Source: Gymnorhina tibicen | Lineage: Eukaryota; Chordata; Aves; Passeriformes; Artamidae | NCBI GenBank assembly: GCA_013399875.1 | Contig: VXAZ01002370.1 | Location: forward strand, 1 to 64,000 | Reading direction: 5' to 3' | DNA: 64,000 nt | Shown: piece by piece, positions 1-13,003 of the stretch | Numbering within the stretch: position 1 is the first letter of the stretch | How the letters are laid out: every line of letters begins with the position of its first letter | Translations under genes and position numbers: made by a program | Notes under the pieces: model-generated | The model's input: the letters and a program-made list of their open reading frames with translations, nothing else | The model's database searches: none | What the model was told of the DNA's origin: nothing

Positions 1-380
1 TGCACACCCAGCCCTGTGTGAGCGCAGACACTGCCCCTCTGCAGGCACCTTCCATCACCCCAGGAGGACAGCTTGGGGACCCTTCTCCCCATCTCCAGAG
101 CAGCACCTCCGTGTCTGGGGAAGCCCAGGTGGCTGGGGGAGAGCAGGTCATGTGCCCAGCCTGCCGGGTGGCCCGGCACGGTGCCAGCAGGGCTGGCTCT
201 GCAGTGCCTTTCTGGGCCTTGTGGCACCCAGCATCGCTCTGGTCGCAGGCAGCGCTCTGTGGGAAGCTGGGCTGGGAACCCACAAGAGAGGCTGAAGCCC
301 CTCTGTATCCCAGGCACATGATGGCACCACTGCCCTCCCCCAAACCGCAGTACCCCACCACCTCCCTGCAGGAAAATATA

Positions 381-822
381 ATCACAGAATCACAGACTGG
401 TTTTGGTGGGAAGGGACCTTGGAAGGTCAACCAGTCCAAAATTCTTCAATGAGCCGGGACACCTTCCACTGTCCCAGGTTGCTCCAAGCCCCATCCAACC
501 TGGCCTTGGACACTGCCAGGGATGGGGCAGCCACAGCTTCTCTGGGCACCCTGTGCCAGGGCCTCACCACCGTCATTGTAAAAAAATTTTTCGTAACATC
601 TAATCTAAATCTCCCCATTTTAAATTTAAAGCCATCCCACCTTGTCCCATCACCACAGACCCTGCTAAAAGGTTTGTCCCATCTTTCTTGCAAGTCTCCT
701 TCAGGCACTGGAAGGGACTCTAAGGTCTCTCCAGAGCCTGCTGTTCTCCAGGCTGAACAACACCAAACCTCTCAGCTTTTCCCCACAGGAGAGATGCTCC
801 ACCCTCTGACCATTTTTGATCC
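381..822 (-). mobile_element. CR1 LINE fragment, about 440 bp
   Basis: It begins with the reversed CR1 3' terminal repeat (atcacagaatcacagac), then gggaagggacctt, gacaccttccactgtcccag, the cagccacagcttctctgggc block and a ggctgaacaacaccaa block. This is one of the longer CR1 copies here and is orientated minus. Confidence 0.9.
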
Positions 823-985
823 CAAAGTCTTCATCCATGCAGAAACCTGGATGTAAAGGCAGGAGTGTAGCCTGGCTTTCTCTTCCAGACAGCCCTGAAG
901 CACATCTTCCCATTGGGAAGTGCTCCCAGCCAAAAGCACCACACAGGCCAAGGATGTTTCCTCATGGTACTTTGATCACTGTTGC

Positions 986-1193
986 ATTTTTCCTTTTTTT
1001 TTGGTCCTTCTTTTCTTTCCCTTCTGTTTTTTCTTTCTCTTTTTCTTTTTTTAAATTATGTTTCATTTTTCCTTTTCTTACCTTTTTCTTTTCCATTTTC
1101 TTCTTTCCTTTCCCTTTTCCCCTTTCCCTTTTTTCCTTTTTCCTTTTCTTTTTCCTCTCCCTTTTCCTTCCTTTCTTTCCCTCTTCTCTGTTC
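986..1193. repeat. Polypyrimidine (T/C) tract
   Basis: About 200 bases are almost wholly T and C in the + strand (runs such as tttttccttttctttttcct). It is low-complexity DNA with mirror-like patches that could adopt triplex structure. Lys/Arg/Glu-rich or Phe/Ser/Leu-rich frames across it are artefacts. Confidence 0.9.
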
Positions 1194-1509
1194 CAGCTGC
1201 ATGCAATCCACGCAAAGACCATTTGACTTTCCCACACCCGTTAATCATTTGCCATCTTGCTCTTTGAGCCGGGCCGGCACATGGGCACAGCAGCACCACA
1301 GGGCTGGTGGGGGGTAACACCAGGCTGAGCCCCCAGTGGGGTGGGAGGGCCCATGGCTGGGAAATGCTGGCGGATGAGTAAAAACCATCCCAAAAATGCT
1401 CCTGCAGATTGTATGACAATGGGCTGAATGGAACTGCCTCCTCCAAATGTTCCTGCTGGGAGTGGGGCCACCAGCAGCCAATGCCTTGGCAGAGCAGCCA
1501 AAACAGCAC

Positions 1510-1617
1510 CCAGTGGGCAGCTCTGCCCACCCTGCCCTGCTTGGGGCCAGAAACCAACATCCAGTGGGGAGCTCTGCCCATCGTGCCCCAGCATGGCCCC
1601 AGCTTGCTGCTGAAAAC
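1510..1617. repeat. Two diverged tandem copies of a roughly 51-57-bp unit
   Basis: cagtgggcagctctgcccac at 1511 recurs as cagtggggagctctgcccat at 1562. Each is followed by a ggccccagc/ggggccag patch and an aaaacca-like end. The element is short and imperfect. Confidence 0.5.
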
Positions 1618-4600
1618 CATCCAGCCCCTGGGGATAAAACATCAGAGAAAAAGAGGCACCTGGGCAAGGTGTGGCCTCAGCTCCAGGGAGAGGCAAAAGG
1701 GGTGAGAGTAAATTGAGCTCCTGGGTGCCAAGTGATGTGAGGCTGAGGGTTTTCCCTGCCCAGCTTATCCTAGAGCAGGCAGGAGGCCCTAGGGATGGAC
1801 AGCCATCAGAGGAATGCTTCTGACAGCAAATGCTGAAAAAGAAAGGAGCATAGCAATGGCCAGCCAGTATTTTCTAGAGTGTTTCTGGATACAGGCTCTG
1901 GGGTTCCTGGTGGAGAGGGCAGATGGCACCCAGGTGGCTGTGCAGGGCACATCCCAAGCCCCATGGCAAAGCAGCTCCAGTGGCTGCAGGGTTTGCACCC
2001 AGGAGCTCAAACAACCATTCAGGTGCCTTTCCCCCCATTCTTCATCAAGCCCCTGGTCCTTGCCCAGCACCCATTAGCACACCCCTCCTGGTCAGGGGCC
2101 CCTGGGCTGGGATGATGCCACCATTCCGACAGCAAGAAGCAAGACCCAGAGAGACAAAACGCCCTGAGTTCCCCAGGCTGCTCACAGCAGGCTGAGGACG
2201 TCTCCCAGGCATGAGCATGGATTTCTTGGCCATCCTCCATGCCCCTGGAGGCCTTGCACCACCTGGGGGCATCAAAGAGGCTTTGCTCCCCTGGGAAAAC
2301 CAAGACTCAGCATGGGACAGGATGTGGGAGCGGGGAGCACAGCCATGGAACTTGTGAACTTCCCAGACACTTGAGCCACGGTGCAGCAGGGTGGCCCTAT
2401 GGGAGCTGACAGCTCTCCAGCCACTGGCATTGCAGCTGATATCAACTGGGGTGAAGCAACACCTCATGGAGCCAGGGCGTAAAAGTAACCTCCGGCTGTC
2501 CTGAGCATCCTCGTGGGGACACAGCCAAGAAACAACCCCACACCCTGGGAAATGTCCCCCATCCATGGACCATGGCACTCCTGGTGTGACCCCAGGGATG
2601 GGTACAACACTGCCTGTTCCCCTGGGCCCCTGACCCTCCCTGACTTCCACAGCTCCCAGCTCTTTCTCTTCTGGCACAAGGAGTCTTCAGAAATGATCCT
2701 GGGCATCCAGTTTGGAGGGGAGCTAGAGCCAAGTGCCTGGGGCAGGCCACAAGGATGCTGAAGCATTTCAGAGCATGGGGGCAGGCCAGCAGGACCTGGC
2801 AGGCGATGAGACGGGAGGACAATACAACGGCCCATTTGTGCTCCTCGATCCCGGGCCCCCTGCCCTGCCCCATGCCATAGTAAGGCTGGTATTCAGGAAT
2901 TAATTGATGTAATTAAAGTGTGGCATGACTTTGCCACGGCCTCCAAAGGCAGTGGCGGTGGGCCAGGGTCTGCGGGTGGAGGAGGAGCCCCTCGCGTGCT
3001 ATTCTCCCCACAGAAAAAGGGCAGATCTTGGGTAGATCTGAGGCATGAAATTGGTATAAAGAGATTGTCAGGGAAGCGTAACCATGCCGGTCGTGCTGTC
3101 ATCAGCAGCTGCAGGGTGATAATTCATCCTTGGAGGCTGCTGCATCACATCCCACCACAGCAGCACCTCTGGCAGGAGGTGCCAGACCCAACACCAAGAG
3201 GTGTCCGGGCATGTCCCAACCCAGCTGGGCTCCATGGTTGCTCTTCTCTGGTTCTTCACTTCAGCTCTTGAGCATAGACAGGACTTGGTCATGGGGCTGG
3301 GGGCTGCACTGGCAGGTTGGGGACACCTTGCCTCACTGCAGACCATGTATCAAAGGACAGGGATGTCTCCAGCCTCCCCCTTTCCCTGCCTCAGCTCTCA
3401 AAGAAGGCAGAATTCAAGCAGTGACAGTAACAATATCCCAACACTGGGCACACAGGGTGAGGGAACAGAGCCTGGCCCTGGTTTCTGACTGCTTGCTTGG
3501 GTGGGAATAATTTTCCCACTGGGGTTCCTGTGTCAGAGGGCGGCTGAGACTGGGGCTAGCCATGGCATGCCAGCTGGAGCCCTCCCAGCTCACTGCCAGC
3601 CTGGCAAGGCTGTAAGCAACTCCCTGTGCTTCCAACAGCCAGGAGAGAATGAAGTGGTGCAGCCCAGAGAAAACGGGATCCCACAACGGGATTGCCTTGT
3701 TAAAGAGGTGCAAAAGAGGACACAGACATCCATCCCCTCACCTCTCCAAGGGTGCTGGCTCCGCAGCCATCCCAGCAGCTTTCCCTAGGTACAGGAGCAG
3801 CAGCAGGCTGCTCCTTGTGCTCCACCACATCTCCCCATCTAAGCACTGAGCACATCCATGCCTGCTGGAGGGAGCCGGGGGGCCGGTTGGGGTGCTCGGC
3901 CACAGGCAACAGTCAGACCCTGCTAGCACCATGGCATGGTTACCGCAGGGTGAAGGAGTCCATCCCTGTCCCTACAGCACAGTGACAGCATCAGAACAGA
4001 CCTCTGTTCCCTTCTAAGAGCTCCACAGCTCCTCGCATTGCAGCACCTCCTCCATCCACTCTCCTCAGCATGGTCCAGGCAACAGCCCGAGTAGGCCAGG
4101 AGGTACAGAGCAGTCCGCTGGGAGACCAACAGCTCAGTGTCAGCACCTCCCCGCAGTCTGCACCCCAGCAACCCCTGCAGCCTCAGGCAATGGGCGGTGC
4201 TTTGCTTTTTCTGGGGAAAGGGACAAATGAGCATGTGCCAGCTTTTTTAGACAGCCACAGAGAGGTGATGGGTTAGGGCCAGAATGGCATCACCAGCCAG
4301 CCGCTCCATCCCGTGTGGGCTCTGGAATAGTAGAGCAGGCAGGACATCCACACAGCTGCAGCCACTGGGCTTACTGGGCTGGGGACAAGGTGGAAGAGTG
4401 ACAGCTGTGGGGAATCTCCTCGCTCCAGAGCAACGGGAGCCACTGAGCTCCCACCACTGCTCCACCAGTTTGAAGCAGGATGGAGAGCAAACATGAGATC
4501 AACCTCCAGAGCAGCCACTGGAAACCCAAACAAGCCATCCAGCTTCACCACAGAGAGCTGGGACTCTCCCCATCCCTCCTTTCCAAACCCAGGGGCCACT

Positions 4601-5631
4601 TTTTCTGCAAGACACTGCCAAAGCTGTGCACCAGCTCCTCTGCCTGCAGAAACCACAGCTAGCACGCCTCGCACACTCCGTCCTCTCTCAGCCGCTCGCC
4701 AGACACTGCAGCTTGGCCCGTGCCCCACAGACTCGGGCAAGCATGCCCAGAGCCCAGGGTAAACAAACAGCCCTTCCTCCGGGGCTGGTGCCTCTGGCCA
4801 CCACAGCCACCTTCGGCTGGGCCGGCTGTGCCACCGCACGGCTCAGAGCTTCAGCAAGGTCCAGCCCTGTGGTGGCTGTGGGCTCGGCTGCCAGCACTGC
4901 CTCCCACCACGGCTGGCACAGAGCGGAACTGAAACAACTCACAAACAAGGAACACGCACAGCTTGGTTTGGCCTGTACATTGGAAACAGAGATAAGCTGC
5001 TCCAAAAGCTGAATCCCAGCGAGGCAGTGGAGCAGGAAGAAGAGGACGGCGGAGCTGCCATGCGCTGGTGGGGAGGAGACAGCCTTGGCATATGCCTGAT
5101 CCCACCTCTGGGTGCTGGGGAGGGGAAGCACCCTGAGGTGCGAGCAGAAGTGCCCAACTCCGGCCATAGGAGCAGGAAGGTCTGCTGGGCTGGAGAGCGT
5201 TGTGCCATCCCCTTGTGTCACAGCCAGCCCTGCCAGAGGCCACATGGCCAAGCACACACAGTGATGGTGGCATACAATGGGCAGTAAAATCATTAAGCTG
5301 CTCTGACTGCTCAGTTAGACCCTGCACTGGAACGTCTGGGCACCTCACGCTACTTGTGACTGCATGAGGGCTGGAGTCAGGGTCTCAGTTCCACCACCCT
5401 CTGCCCTGTGCAGATCCTTGTGCTCTGCTCCAGGGAGCAGCTGCCTCGCCCCTTCGGCTCATTATCGTTTTCTCAGCAACCGGTCTTGCAAGTGCAGCGT
5501 GGAGCAGAGCATTCGCTGGGTTATGTCTGCAGCCCTGATTCTTTGGAAACTGCTGAAGCAGGCAAAGTCCCCTTGAATGCACCCAACCTCCCCAGAGAAG
5601 CCGGCTGAGTGAGTGGTTTGAGCAGAAGACT

Positions 5632-5700
5632 TGTGCTTTATTCCCAGCTCAACCACTGACTCACTGGGTGGCTTTGAATCACTTCCCTTGGCCTGTGCTT
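5632..5700 (+). mobile_element. Possible ancient MIR/CORE-SINE relic
   Basis: ttcccagctcaaccactgac, tcactgggtggctttgaatc and acttcccttggcctgtgctt resemble the MIR core, which reads like cagctctgccactgactcactgtgtgacctt...cacttc...cctgtgc. Identification is by eye only. Confidence 0.4.
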
Positions 5701-7798
5701 CCATGTGGGAAGTGCCAGCCAGGGCTGCTGCTGCTCCCCAGGCACCAGGTGGATGTACCTGGCTGGCTGCAGGACAGGCAGCAAGGGCACAGCATGTTGG
5801 AAAGGGGCAGTTCTCAGCTCCCTCAGGACCCTGAGGAGCAGGACATCGCTGCTGACAGGCCCAAGGTAAAGCAGCCTGACCCCCCAGCAGTACCCAGCCT
5901 GCTGCTGCAGGCACAGAATGGGCACCACTTCATGCGCCACCAAAGAAGTTTACTCCCTCTCTCCCTTGTGCCCCTTCTGCCATCCCTACATCCTTGGAGA
6001 CTATCTTGGCCTTGGACAACCCCATGCTCTATCAGGCCAGGCCAGATGGGTTCCTTCACCCTCCTTCCTGGTGTCAGTTGAAAAGACCCAGATCAGACAC
6101 AGCAGCAGTATCCCCAGGATTTCAGATTCTTTCGGAAAAAAGAGTCTTGATGCTAGAAATAAAACTATAAATGTTCTGAACGATCACAATGACTCACTGC
6201 TGCTAATACTGCACAAGCTCTGCATCTTGTGGGCTTGCACTAACACAGATGCACAGCACCTACACACCTGCAGGGTATTGTTCCCACGGTGCTGGGCTGG
6301 GCAATTGCATCCATCAGGGGTTTGTGGTAGGCATCACCAGGTTTCTGGAAGAACTTCCAGAAGAGTGGCCTCTAGGATGTAACGAGGGGATGAAGTGAAG
6401 GTAAGAAATGCAGGAACTAGTCAGGAATGTGGACAGGTGTCCCAGGGCAGGGCAGGTTGGGAGGTGCAATGGGCAGCATTGCAGTTGTTTGGAGAACAAG
6501 AGTCAGTCCATGAACACAAATTCTGCATTTTCCTGAAGAGAAAATTGTGACAGGAAGAGGCAAGTCAAGTGTGGAGATCAGCAAGAGTGTGAACATGGAG
6601 AGCAAGCTTGGAGCACCCTAGCCAGCACCTCCACCACATACAACCTTCCCATGAGGGCACTGTTCCCCTCTGCAGGGCACAGAGGTGCCTCAGGTGCATA
6701 GTCAGGTGCCAGACCCTCCACAGCGCACAGTGAACAGCCACAGAGACAGAGAGGGGAAAAATACATGCACCAGAACACAGGCATCTTCCACAGATAATGC
6801 AGCTACTGGGTCTCAGGGGGGAAACAGGATGGGGAGGGACCTGCCAAAGGTAACACTTAGTAGTCTCAGCTCTGTCCAGCTCTGTCCCCAGGGCTGCAGA
6901 GGTTTGGGGTCAGCTCTCCTCTGCCCCAGACTCTGCTGTGGCCCTGGACATATCAGCCCCAGTGCCAGTGAGGGCATTCTGCAGACTGTGGCAGCCAAGC
7001 TCTCTGCCAGGGAGTCTGCAGGCAGCTCCTGGTGCAGCCGTGTCATGGCAGAGCCCAGTGAAGGCACAGGGGCTGCTCCTGGGGCTCCACAGAAGCCACC
7101 TCCAGCCGATCCGCTCCCAAACTGAACAGTCTGTTCCCCTCCATTCCCGGCTGGCTCCAGGCAAGGTGGGGTTGAGTGTGCACTGGGCAGGCTGCTCTGC
7201 CTGCCTGCCTGGGTGGGCAGTGGGCAGGACCAGAACACTCTCTGTTGCTGCTCCTGACCCAGCATCCAGCTCCCAAACCAGAAAAGGAGAGAAACTGCAA
7301 GGCCCTGGCTTGTTACCTGCTTAATAGGCACAGCAAAAGGAAGTTTATAAATCCAGTTCACTTATCTAAATGGATTTGCATTTGGCATCTCTTTCAACAA
7401 GGACAGTGAAAACACTTTTTGATATCATATGCTATCATTTTACTAATAAAAACAGACCACGGTTGCCAAATACATCTGAGCATCTTCAAAGTGCTCTGTG
7501 AATTAAAGTGACATTGCCAAATTTGAAGGGCAAGTTCTTAGCTTAGAAGCTAGCCTGCATCAGTTAGACACAGGATAGCAGCAGAGATGAGGGACACAGG
7601 CCGAGTTCCCCCGTGTGCTCCTGCACACAGCTCTACGTGCACACAGCTGCTTGCACACATCTGGCCTCTGCACTGCTTCTCCAGCAGCAGCATCCCTGGC
7701 TGCCAAGCGGATGTCCTGGGCCCGCTCCCTCAGCACACCTGCCTGGGAGAGCCGGACTCCCACAGGAACTGGGCTGCAGGAAGCGCAGCAGCACGGCA

Positions 7799-8350
7799 GG
7801 CTGCAGCCGGCCACGCAGGGAGCAGCAGCAGCAGCACTGCAGGCTGCAGCCGGCCACGCAGGGAGCAGCAGCAGCAGCACGGCAGGCTGCAGCCGGCCAC
7901 GCAGGGAGCAGCAGCAGCAGCACTGCAGGCTGCAGCCGGCCACGCAGGGAGCAGCAGCAGCAGTGCAGGCTGCAGCCGGCCACGCAGGGAGCAGCAGCAG
8001 CAGCAGTGCAGGCTGCAGCCGGCCACGCAGGGAGCAGCAGCAGCAGCACGGCAGGCTGCAGCTGGCCACGCAGGGAGCAGCAGCAGCAGCACTGCAGGCT
8101 GCAGCCGGCCACGCAGGGAGCAGCAGCAGCAGCACTGCAGGCTGCAGCCGGCCACGCAGGGAGCAGCAGCAGCAGCACTGCAGGCTGCAGCCGGCCACGC
8201 AGGGAGCAGCAGCAGCAGCAGTGCAGGCTGCAGCCGGCCACGCAGGGAGCAGCAGCAGCAGCACNCAGCAGCACTGCAGGCTGCAGCCGGCCACGCAGGG
8301 AGCAGCAGCAGCAGCACTGCAGGCTGCAGCCGGCCACGCAGGGAGCAGCG
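7799..8350. repeat. CAG-rich minisatellite, 43-bp unit, 13 copies
   Basis: The core ggctgcagccggccacgcag begins at 7799, 7842, 7885, 7928, 7968, 8011, 8054, 8097, 8140, 8183, 8226, 8279 and 8322. Spacing is 43 bp except once 40 (one CAG fewer) and once 53, where a single N sits at 8265. Each unit ends in a short (CAG)n run followed by cactgca, cacggca or cagtgca. Because 43 is not a multiple of 3 and the unit has no stop codon in any frame, all frames stay open; these open frames are artefacts of the repeat. Confidence 0.95.
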
Positions 8351-11255
8351 CCTTGCCAGCAGCCAGCGCCTCGCTGCGCGCTCCCACGGCTGTGCAGCCT
8401 CCCGGGGCTATCCCACCTGCGGAAAACCTGGTGGGCGAGATCACCTCGGGGATCAGCCAGCCGCTGAGATGAGTTCACAGCACAAAGATGGGAGCCCTTG
8501 GGTTCAGTCAGAGGGACCTGCACTCGGGTGAGAGCCAGCAGCTCTCCAGCTCCTAGCATCTCCTCCAACGTTGCTGCCCGCAGTGAGGCACCCGCAAAGG
8601 AGAGCAGCCCTCAGGCTGCTTCTGCCGTCACCAGCTGCTCCAGAGCCTGGCCCACAGGGGTGTGGATCAGAGTATCAGGGCCCTGCTTTTGGGAGAGAAT
8701 GAGGACCCAGCAGCTGGGACAGTTACAAAGCCTGTCCCTGCACATTTCCATCTCTGAGTCACTGGCTGGTGCTGGCTAACAATACCGGCAGTTATCAAAA
8801 AAGCAGTTGTCGAAAGGGGTAAGTCTGATTGTTCTTGTCACTGTCTGCCTAAACCTGTCTGCATACCTTCACGCCATGTCAACGCAGTCCCCAAGGCTTG
8901 GAAAGGCTCCCACTTCCCAAAAGTCAGCAGTTTGGAGGGCTGCTTTCAGGAGTCCCAGCCTCCACTCAGCATGCAGGAATATGCCGGAGACCAGCCATCA
9001 CTCCTGCTAGCCTTGTCCCCTGGGGAGTGGGGACCCCTGTGCTGGCTAGAGATGCCAAACTCTGCATTCCAGGGCTCCTAGTCTCAGGTCCCCACAAAGA
9101 GGCCTAAAATTGGGAGAGGTGAATCACCCCCTTCTTCGCCCTTAGGGCAAAGCTGGTCAGGAATTTTCTGTCATTGTAATTTTCCTAAAGGAAAATCCAC
9201 TTGTGCCCAGCCACACTTCTCAGCTCTGTGACCTTTAAGACTGACTGTCTGCTGGGAAAGCAGGAAACAAACAGATTTGTTTGGATCACTTTGATCCGAC
9301 TCGAAATATTTTTGGTTGTGGTCCTGATCCAAAGTGTTTCATCTCAGATCAGTTCCACATTAATCTGTAATTCCCTGGCAGGCTCCACTGCCAGCAGCAC
9401 TGTGGCTGGGATGCTGCTCCCTCCTGAGGCCCTGCTCCTATGCCAGGGTGGATCTCTGTGGCTGCCCCGACCAGCCCTGGCCAGGTGTGCCATGAGGGTC
9501 TCAGGGAGCTCAGCAGGAACATTTTCAGGAGGTGCAGGTCCCCAGCTGTGGGTGCAGGTCTGTGACAGCCACCTCACGATGTCCCTGTGCAGTTCCGTGC
9601 CCACATCTGTGTACTGGCTGAGGACTTGGCCTATGGAGCATCAGGCTTTAGAGCTCAGCAGAAGGTTCCTCTGAAGCAGCTCCTCACTGTCTTCTCTGTA
9701 ACTTTTTTTGCTTCTCTCTGTTCTGGGACCATCCCATTTCTTTGTAGTATTGCCCCATCCCTAGATCTTTATCTTTTGACACTGTACCCGTGCCCTGCTC
9801 ATAATGCCGTGTGTGAGCACGAGGGAACCCGAGCCCCATGTGACCAGACAAAAAACCTTTGCTGTCCCTTGCTGCCTGGCTGTAAGGTAGCCAGTGTTTC
9901 ACAACAGAGCCGTGGCAGGATCGACAGCGAACAGGGGCTGCAGACAACTCCTGGCTGTGTGTGCTCATCCCACACCAGCTCCCCTGGGCAGGCCCGGCTC
10001 CAGGCAGACGCACCCCCAGTGCAAGAGGCGTTGATGGAGCCACGGGCCTGGGGGCCTGCTCACAGGCAGCTGCATCTGAGACAGAGCAGAGCTGCTGCAA
10101 CCAAGAGAAACCTCTGCCTGCAGGCTGAGGTGCCACACGGCACAACTGTGCTGTCCTTCTATTTCAATCCTGGCTGTCCTCAGCCACAAGCACAAAGGGC
10201 CTGCAAAGCATAAGGATCCTGTCCTTCCCCTTGTTGGGACACACCTGCAGGTGTGCGTACTCAGAAAGCTGGCCTGTAGCAGGCTCAGCTGCAAGGGTGC
10301 CTCTGTTGGACACACACACCCTGCTCTGCCCTGAAATCACAAAGGAGGCCTCCAGCATCACTCACCTCACTGCCACTTGCTGCAGAAGTTTGTCCATGTG
10401 CCAAAACAGTCCCAGCCAGTCTCAGTGGCATTATGTGGAGGGTGGGAAGGAGCAGCCCAATGAACCTCTATGCCACTAGTTACAGTGTTCCCCTACCTAT
10501 TTCAGAGCAACTGCAGGGGATGTAGGAGCCAGCTCATGCACATCCTCAGGGAAGGGAAGCAGAAGGCATGCTGAAGCTGAGGTCAGGTTACAACAGTGGC
10601 CTTGGGTGGAGGCAAGGTGTGCAAGGATCCTGATGAATACCATGAACTTCTGTGGTCCAGCAAAGCATGGAATCCACAGCCAGGGCAGTGCTTTCAGAGG
10701 AGGAACCTGCAACTTATCTCAGCATCTCTGTTTCCAACTGTCCTGCAAAATGGCTTCATATATGGATAGTTTTTGCCATGGCAGACTGGTGTACACACAG
10801 CTTCCAAGAAAGATTTTCAGGTTGGTTCTGCAGAAAAACCTTATAGTGTCCGGGTGTTTCAGCCTGCCTGACTGAAATAACAGACACACACTCATCTCAG
10901 GCAGCTGAGGCTCCCAGGAGCAGCATTAGGAAAGCAAACATTTGGTTGCTTGAGATTGTGCTCCATGGACCCTAGGCACATCTTTGCTGTCTTGTTTCTA
11001 AAGTGCTCGTGATCTCCGGGCCAGGTCCCACATAGGGCTACAGGACACACATCTACACACTCCAGCAATTTATCACTTGAGTATTCAGCTCCCTGAGCTC
11101 ATTTCCTGATAAAAGACTCGTTGCACTACTCCTCTTTGAGTCTGAGTACAAGACTACCTGCCCCAGCAGGGGAACATCACCCCACACCTAGAGACCCCAG
11201 GTGCCATGCCACCTCCGTACCAGAACATCCCCCCCTGCACAGGGGGAATTCTTAC
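8351..11255. other. No gene recognised
   Basis: Unique, moderately GC-rich sequence with no CR1 copy that I recognise. The longest open frame (9587-10213) shows no domain or conserved motif. Confidence 0.65.
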
Positions 11256-11340
11256 TGCATAGAATGCTTGAGGGTGGAAGGGACCTCCAGAGGTCACCTT
11301 GTACAATCCACTCAGGGAGGAGGGAGACCCACATGGAAAA
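11256..11340 (-). mobile_element. Short CR1-like fragment
   Basis: The run gcatagaatgcttgagggtg, then gaagggacctccagaggtca, matches the CR1 3' end in minus orientation. It is diverged and short. Confidence 0.65.
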
Positions 11341-11734
11341 CACATAGCTCCAGGGCCAGACTACTCTGAATTGTCCAGGGGCAACCACCACAAGACAATG
11401 CTGATATGCTCATGTGTTATTGCTGCTTTGTGCATTGCTGCCAGCTGCCATCCATGACTGCACACATGCTGCAATCAGTGGGAAATGCATGGAATACTGC
11501 AGTCATGAGTTGGCTCCATAAACAGCTCCATGACCGCAAAGCTGATGTGCAGAGACTCGTGCCAGGAACTGCAAAAGGAGCCAGACAGCTCACAGACAGT
11601 GTTGGCACGGCAGGAACCACCTCCATCTACCCCTGGCAGCATATCTGCTCTCATGGCATCACAGCACCAGGGAGGCTGCAGGAGGGAGAGGAAGGATGAG
11701 GCAGAAGGGCAATGGATGGGTACAGAGGGGTGGA

Positions 11735-11834
11735 AAAATCAGAACCATCGAGTATCGTGCGTAGGAAAGGGACCCACAAGGGTCATCAAGTCCAGCTCTT
11801 GGCCCTGCACAGGACAACCTCAAGAATCTCACTG
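11735..11834 (-). mobile_element. Short CR1 fragment
   Basis: ggaaagggacccacaagggt, then catcaagtccagctcttggc and cctgcacaggacaacctcaa, match the CR1 subtype whose sense strand reads gggccaggagttggactc. The orientation is minus. Confidence 0.8.
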
Positions 11835-12727
11835 CATGCTGTGAGAAGAACTTGGAAAGGGAGACTGGCAGTGTGATTGGCCATGACAGAAAACAAGAAG
11901 CCAGAAAGAGTATTTTTTGCAATGCAAAAATAAGGTCTTTCAGTTCTTCATCTTTGCTACCTCTGAGGGCTTCTGTGATGAGGATGGGAAGTATGAGACA
12001 GTCCAAAGAAACAGCAACTGTACCCAAACTGCAGGACACAGAAACACATTTCAGCACCAGTATTTTGTGGGAATCAAATCACATCACAGCTCCACAGCAG
12101 GAGCAACATGATCCTCCCACTCGATGCCAAAGTCAGTCAGTCCGGGCAGCAGGAGCTGAGCTGTCAGGCACTGTCCTGGACTTACATACGGCCCTAAGCA
12201 GTGCTACGCACTGCCTTTAGCAAGACCTCAAGGTGCTGGGCAGATGTTTGCAGAGCATGAGGAATGTGGAGATGATGTGCTGGGGAGCTCTGCCAGGTTC
12301 CTCCTTCAGGTTCAGAGGAGGTCACAGCCTGCCCGGTTGTTCATGGTCTCTTTATTCTGGCTCCCTTTTAAAATGTTTGCAGTTCTTTGTCTAGAAACAC
12401 GTTTGCTGCTCTCAGCAGTTGTTCTTCCTAACTCAACAGTAAGTCACTTTGTATTGTTCTGTTTATCTTTCCAAGGATAATTTGCCTGGTTCTCCTTATC
12501 TCTTCTGTTCTTCTTAAAGAGCCTTGAATCACACCAGAGCAGCAACTCCACTCGCCATTTTTGTGGTTCAGATATGTTGTCTGTGCTAAACCATCATTCA
12601 CACCAGCTGCAGACTTTGACCTGCCCTCTCCCTTGCTGAGTTTTGTGGGAAGGAAAGCTGGACATGGAGCCTGGAAGGAAACTGTGACATGCTCTAATCC
12701 TGGTGATTAGGCATAATTTATTGACGC

Positions 12728-13003
12728 ATGGTGAAGGACCAAAGCATGAAGCTATGTCAGGGGAGGTTTAGATCAAATATTACGAAAAGGTTCTTCACCC
12801 ACAGGGTGGTCAGGCACTGGAATAGGCTCCCCAGGCAGTGGTCACATCCCCAGGCTTCTCAGAGTTCAAGAAATGTTTGGATAAGGCTCTCGGGCACATG
12901 GTGGGATTCTTGAGGTTGTCCTGTGCAGGGCCAGGAGTTGGACTCAATGATCCTTGTAGGTCCCTTCCAGCTCAGGAGTTGCTAAGATTCTATGATTCTG
13001 CTG
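12728..13003 (+). mobile_element. CR1 fragment with remnant of ORF2 C terminus
   Basis: The sense strand encodes a decayed tail of the CR1 ORF2 protein ([16 protein letters not shown]) from about 12795. The typical 3' UTR follows (ggccaggagttggactcaat, gatccttgtaggtcccttcc) and it ends gattctatgattctg, the CR1 3' terminal repeat. It is a 5'-truncated, non-functional copy. Confidence 0.9.

Larger units (their letters stand above)
823..7798. other. No gene recognised; GC-rich intergenic or intronic DNA
   Basis: Apart from the pyrimidine tract, the small duplication and the MIR-like relic listed separately, I see no exon. Open frames are short, lack conserved protein motifs and overlap freely on both strands, as expected for GC-rich non-coding DNA. 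Confidence 0.7.

Noticed and set aside
7560..8568. Several open frames of 195-314 codons rich in Ala, Gln, Ser or Cys
   Set aside because: They are the 43-bp minisatellite read in successive frames on both strands. All frames are open because the unit has no stop, and there is no conserved protein.
12728..12913. A small protein-like frame with [12 protein letters not shown]
   Set aside because: It is the decayed C terminus of CR1 ORF2, not a host gene; the CR1 3' end follows directly.
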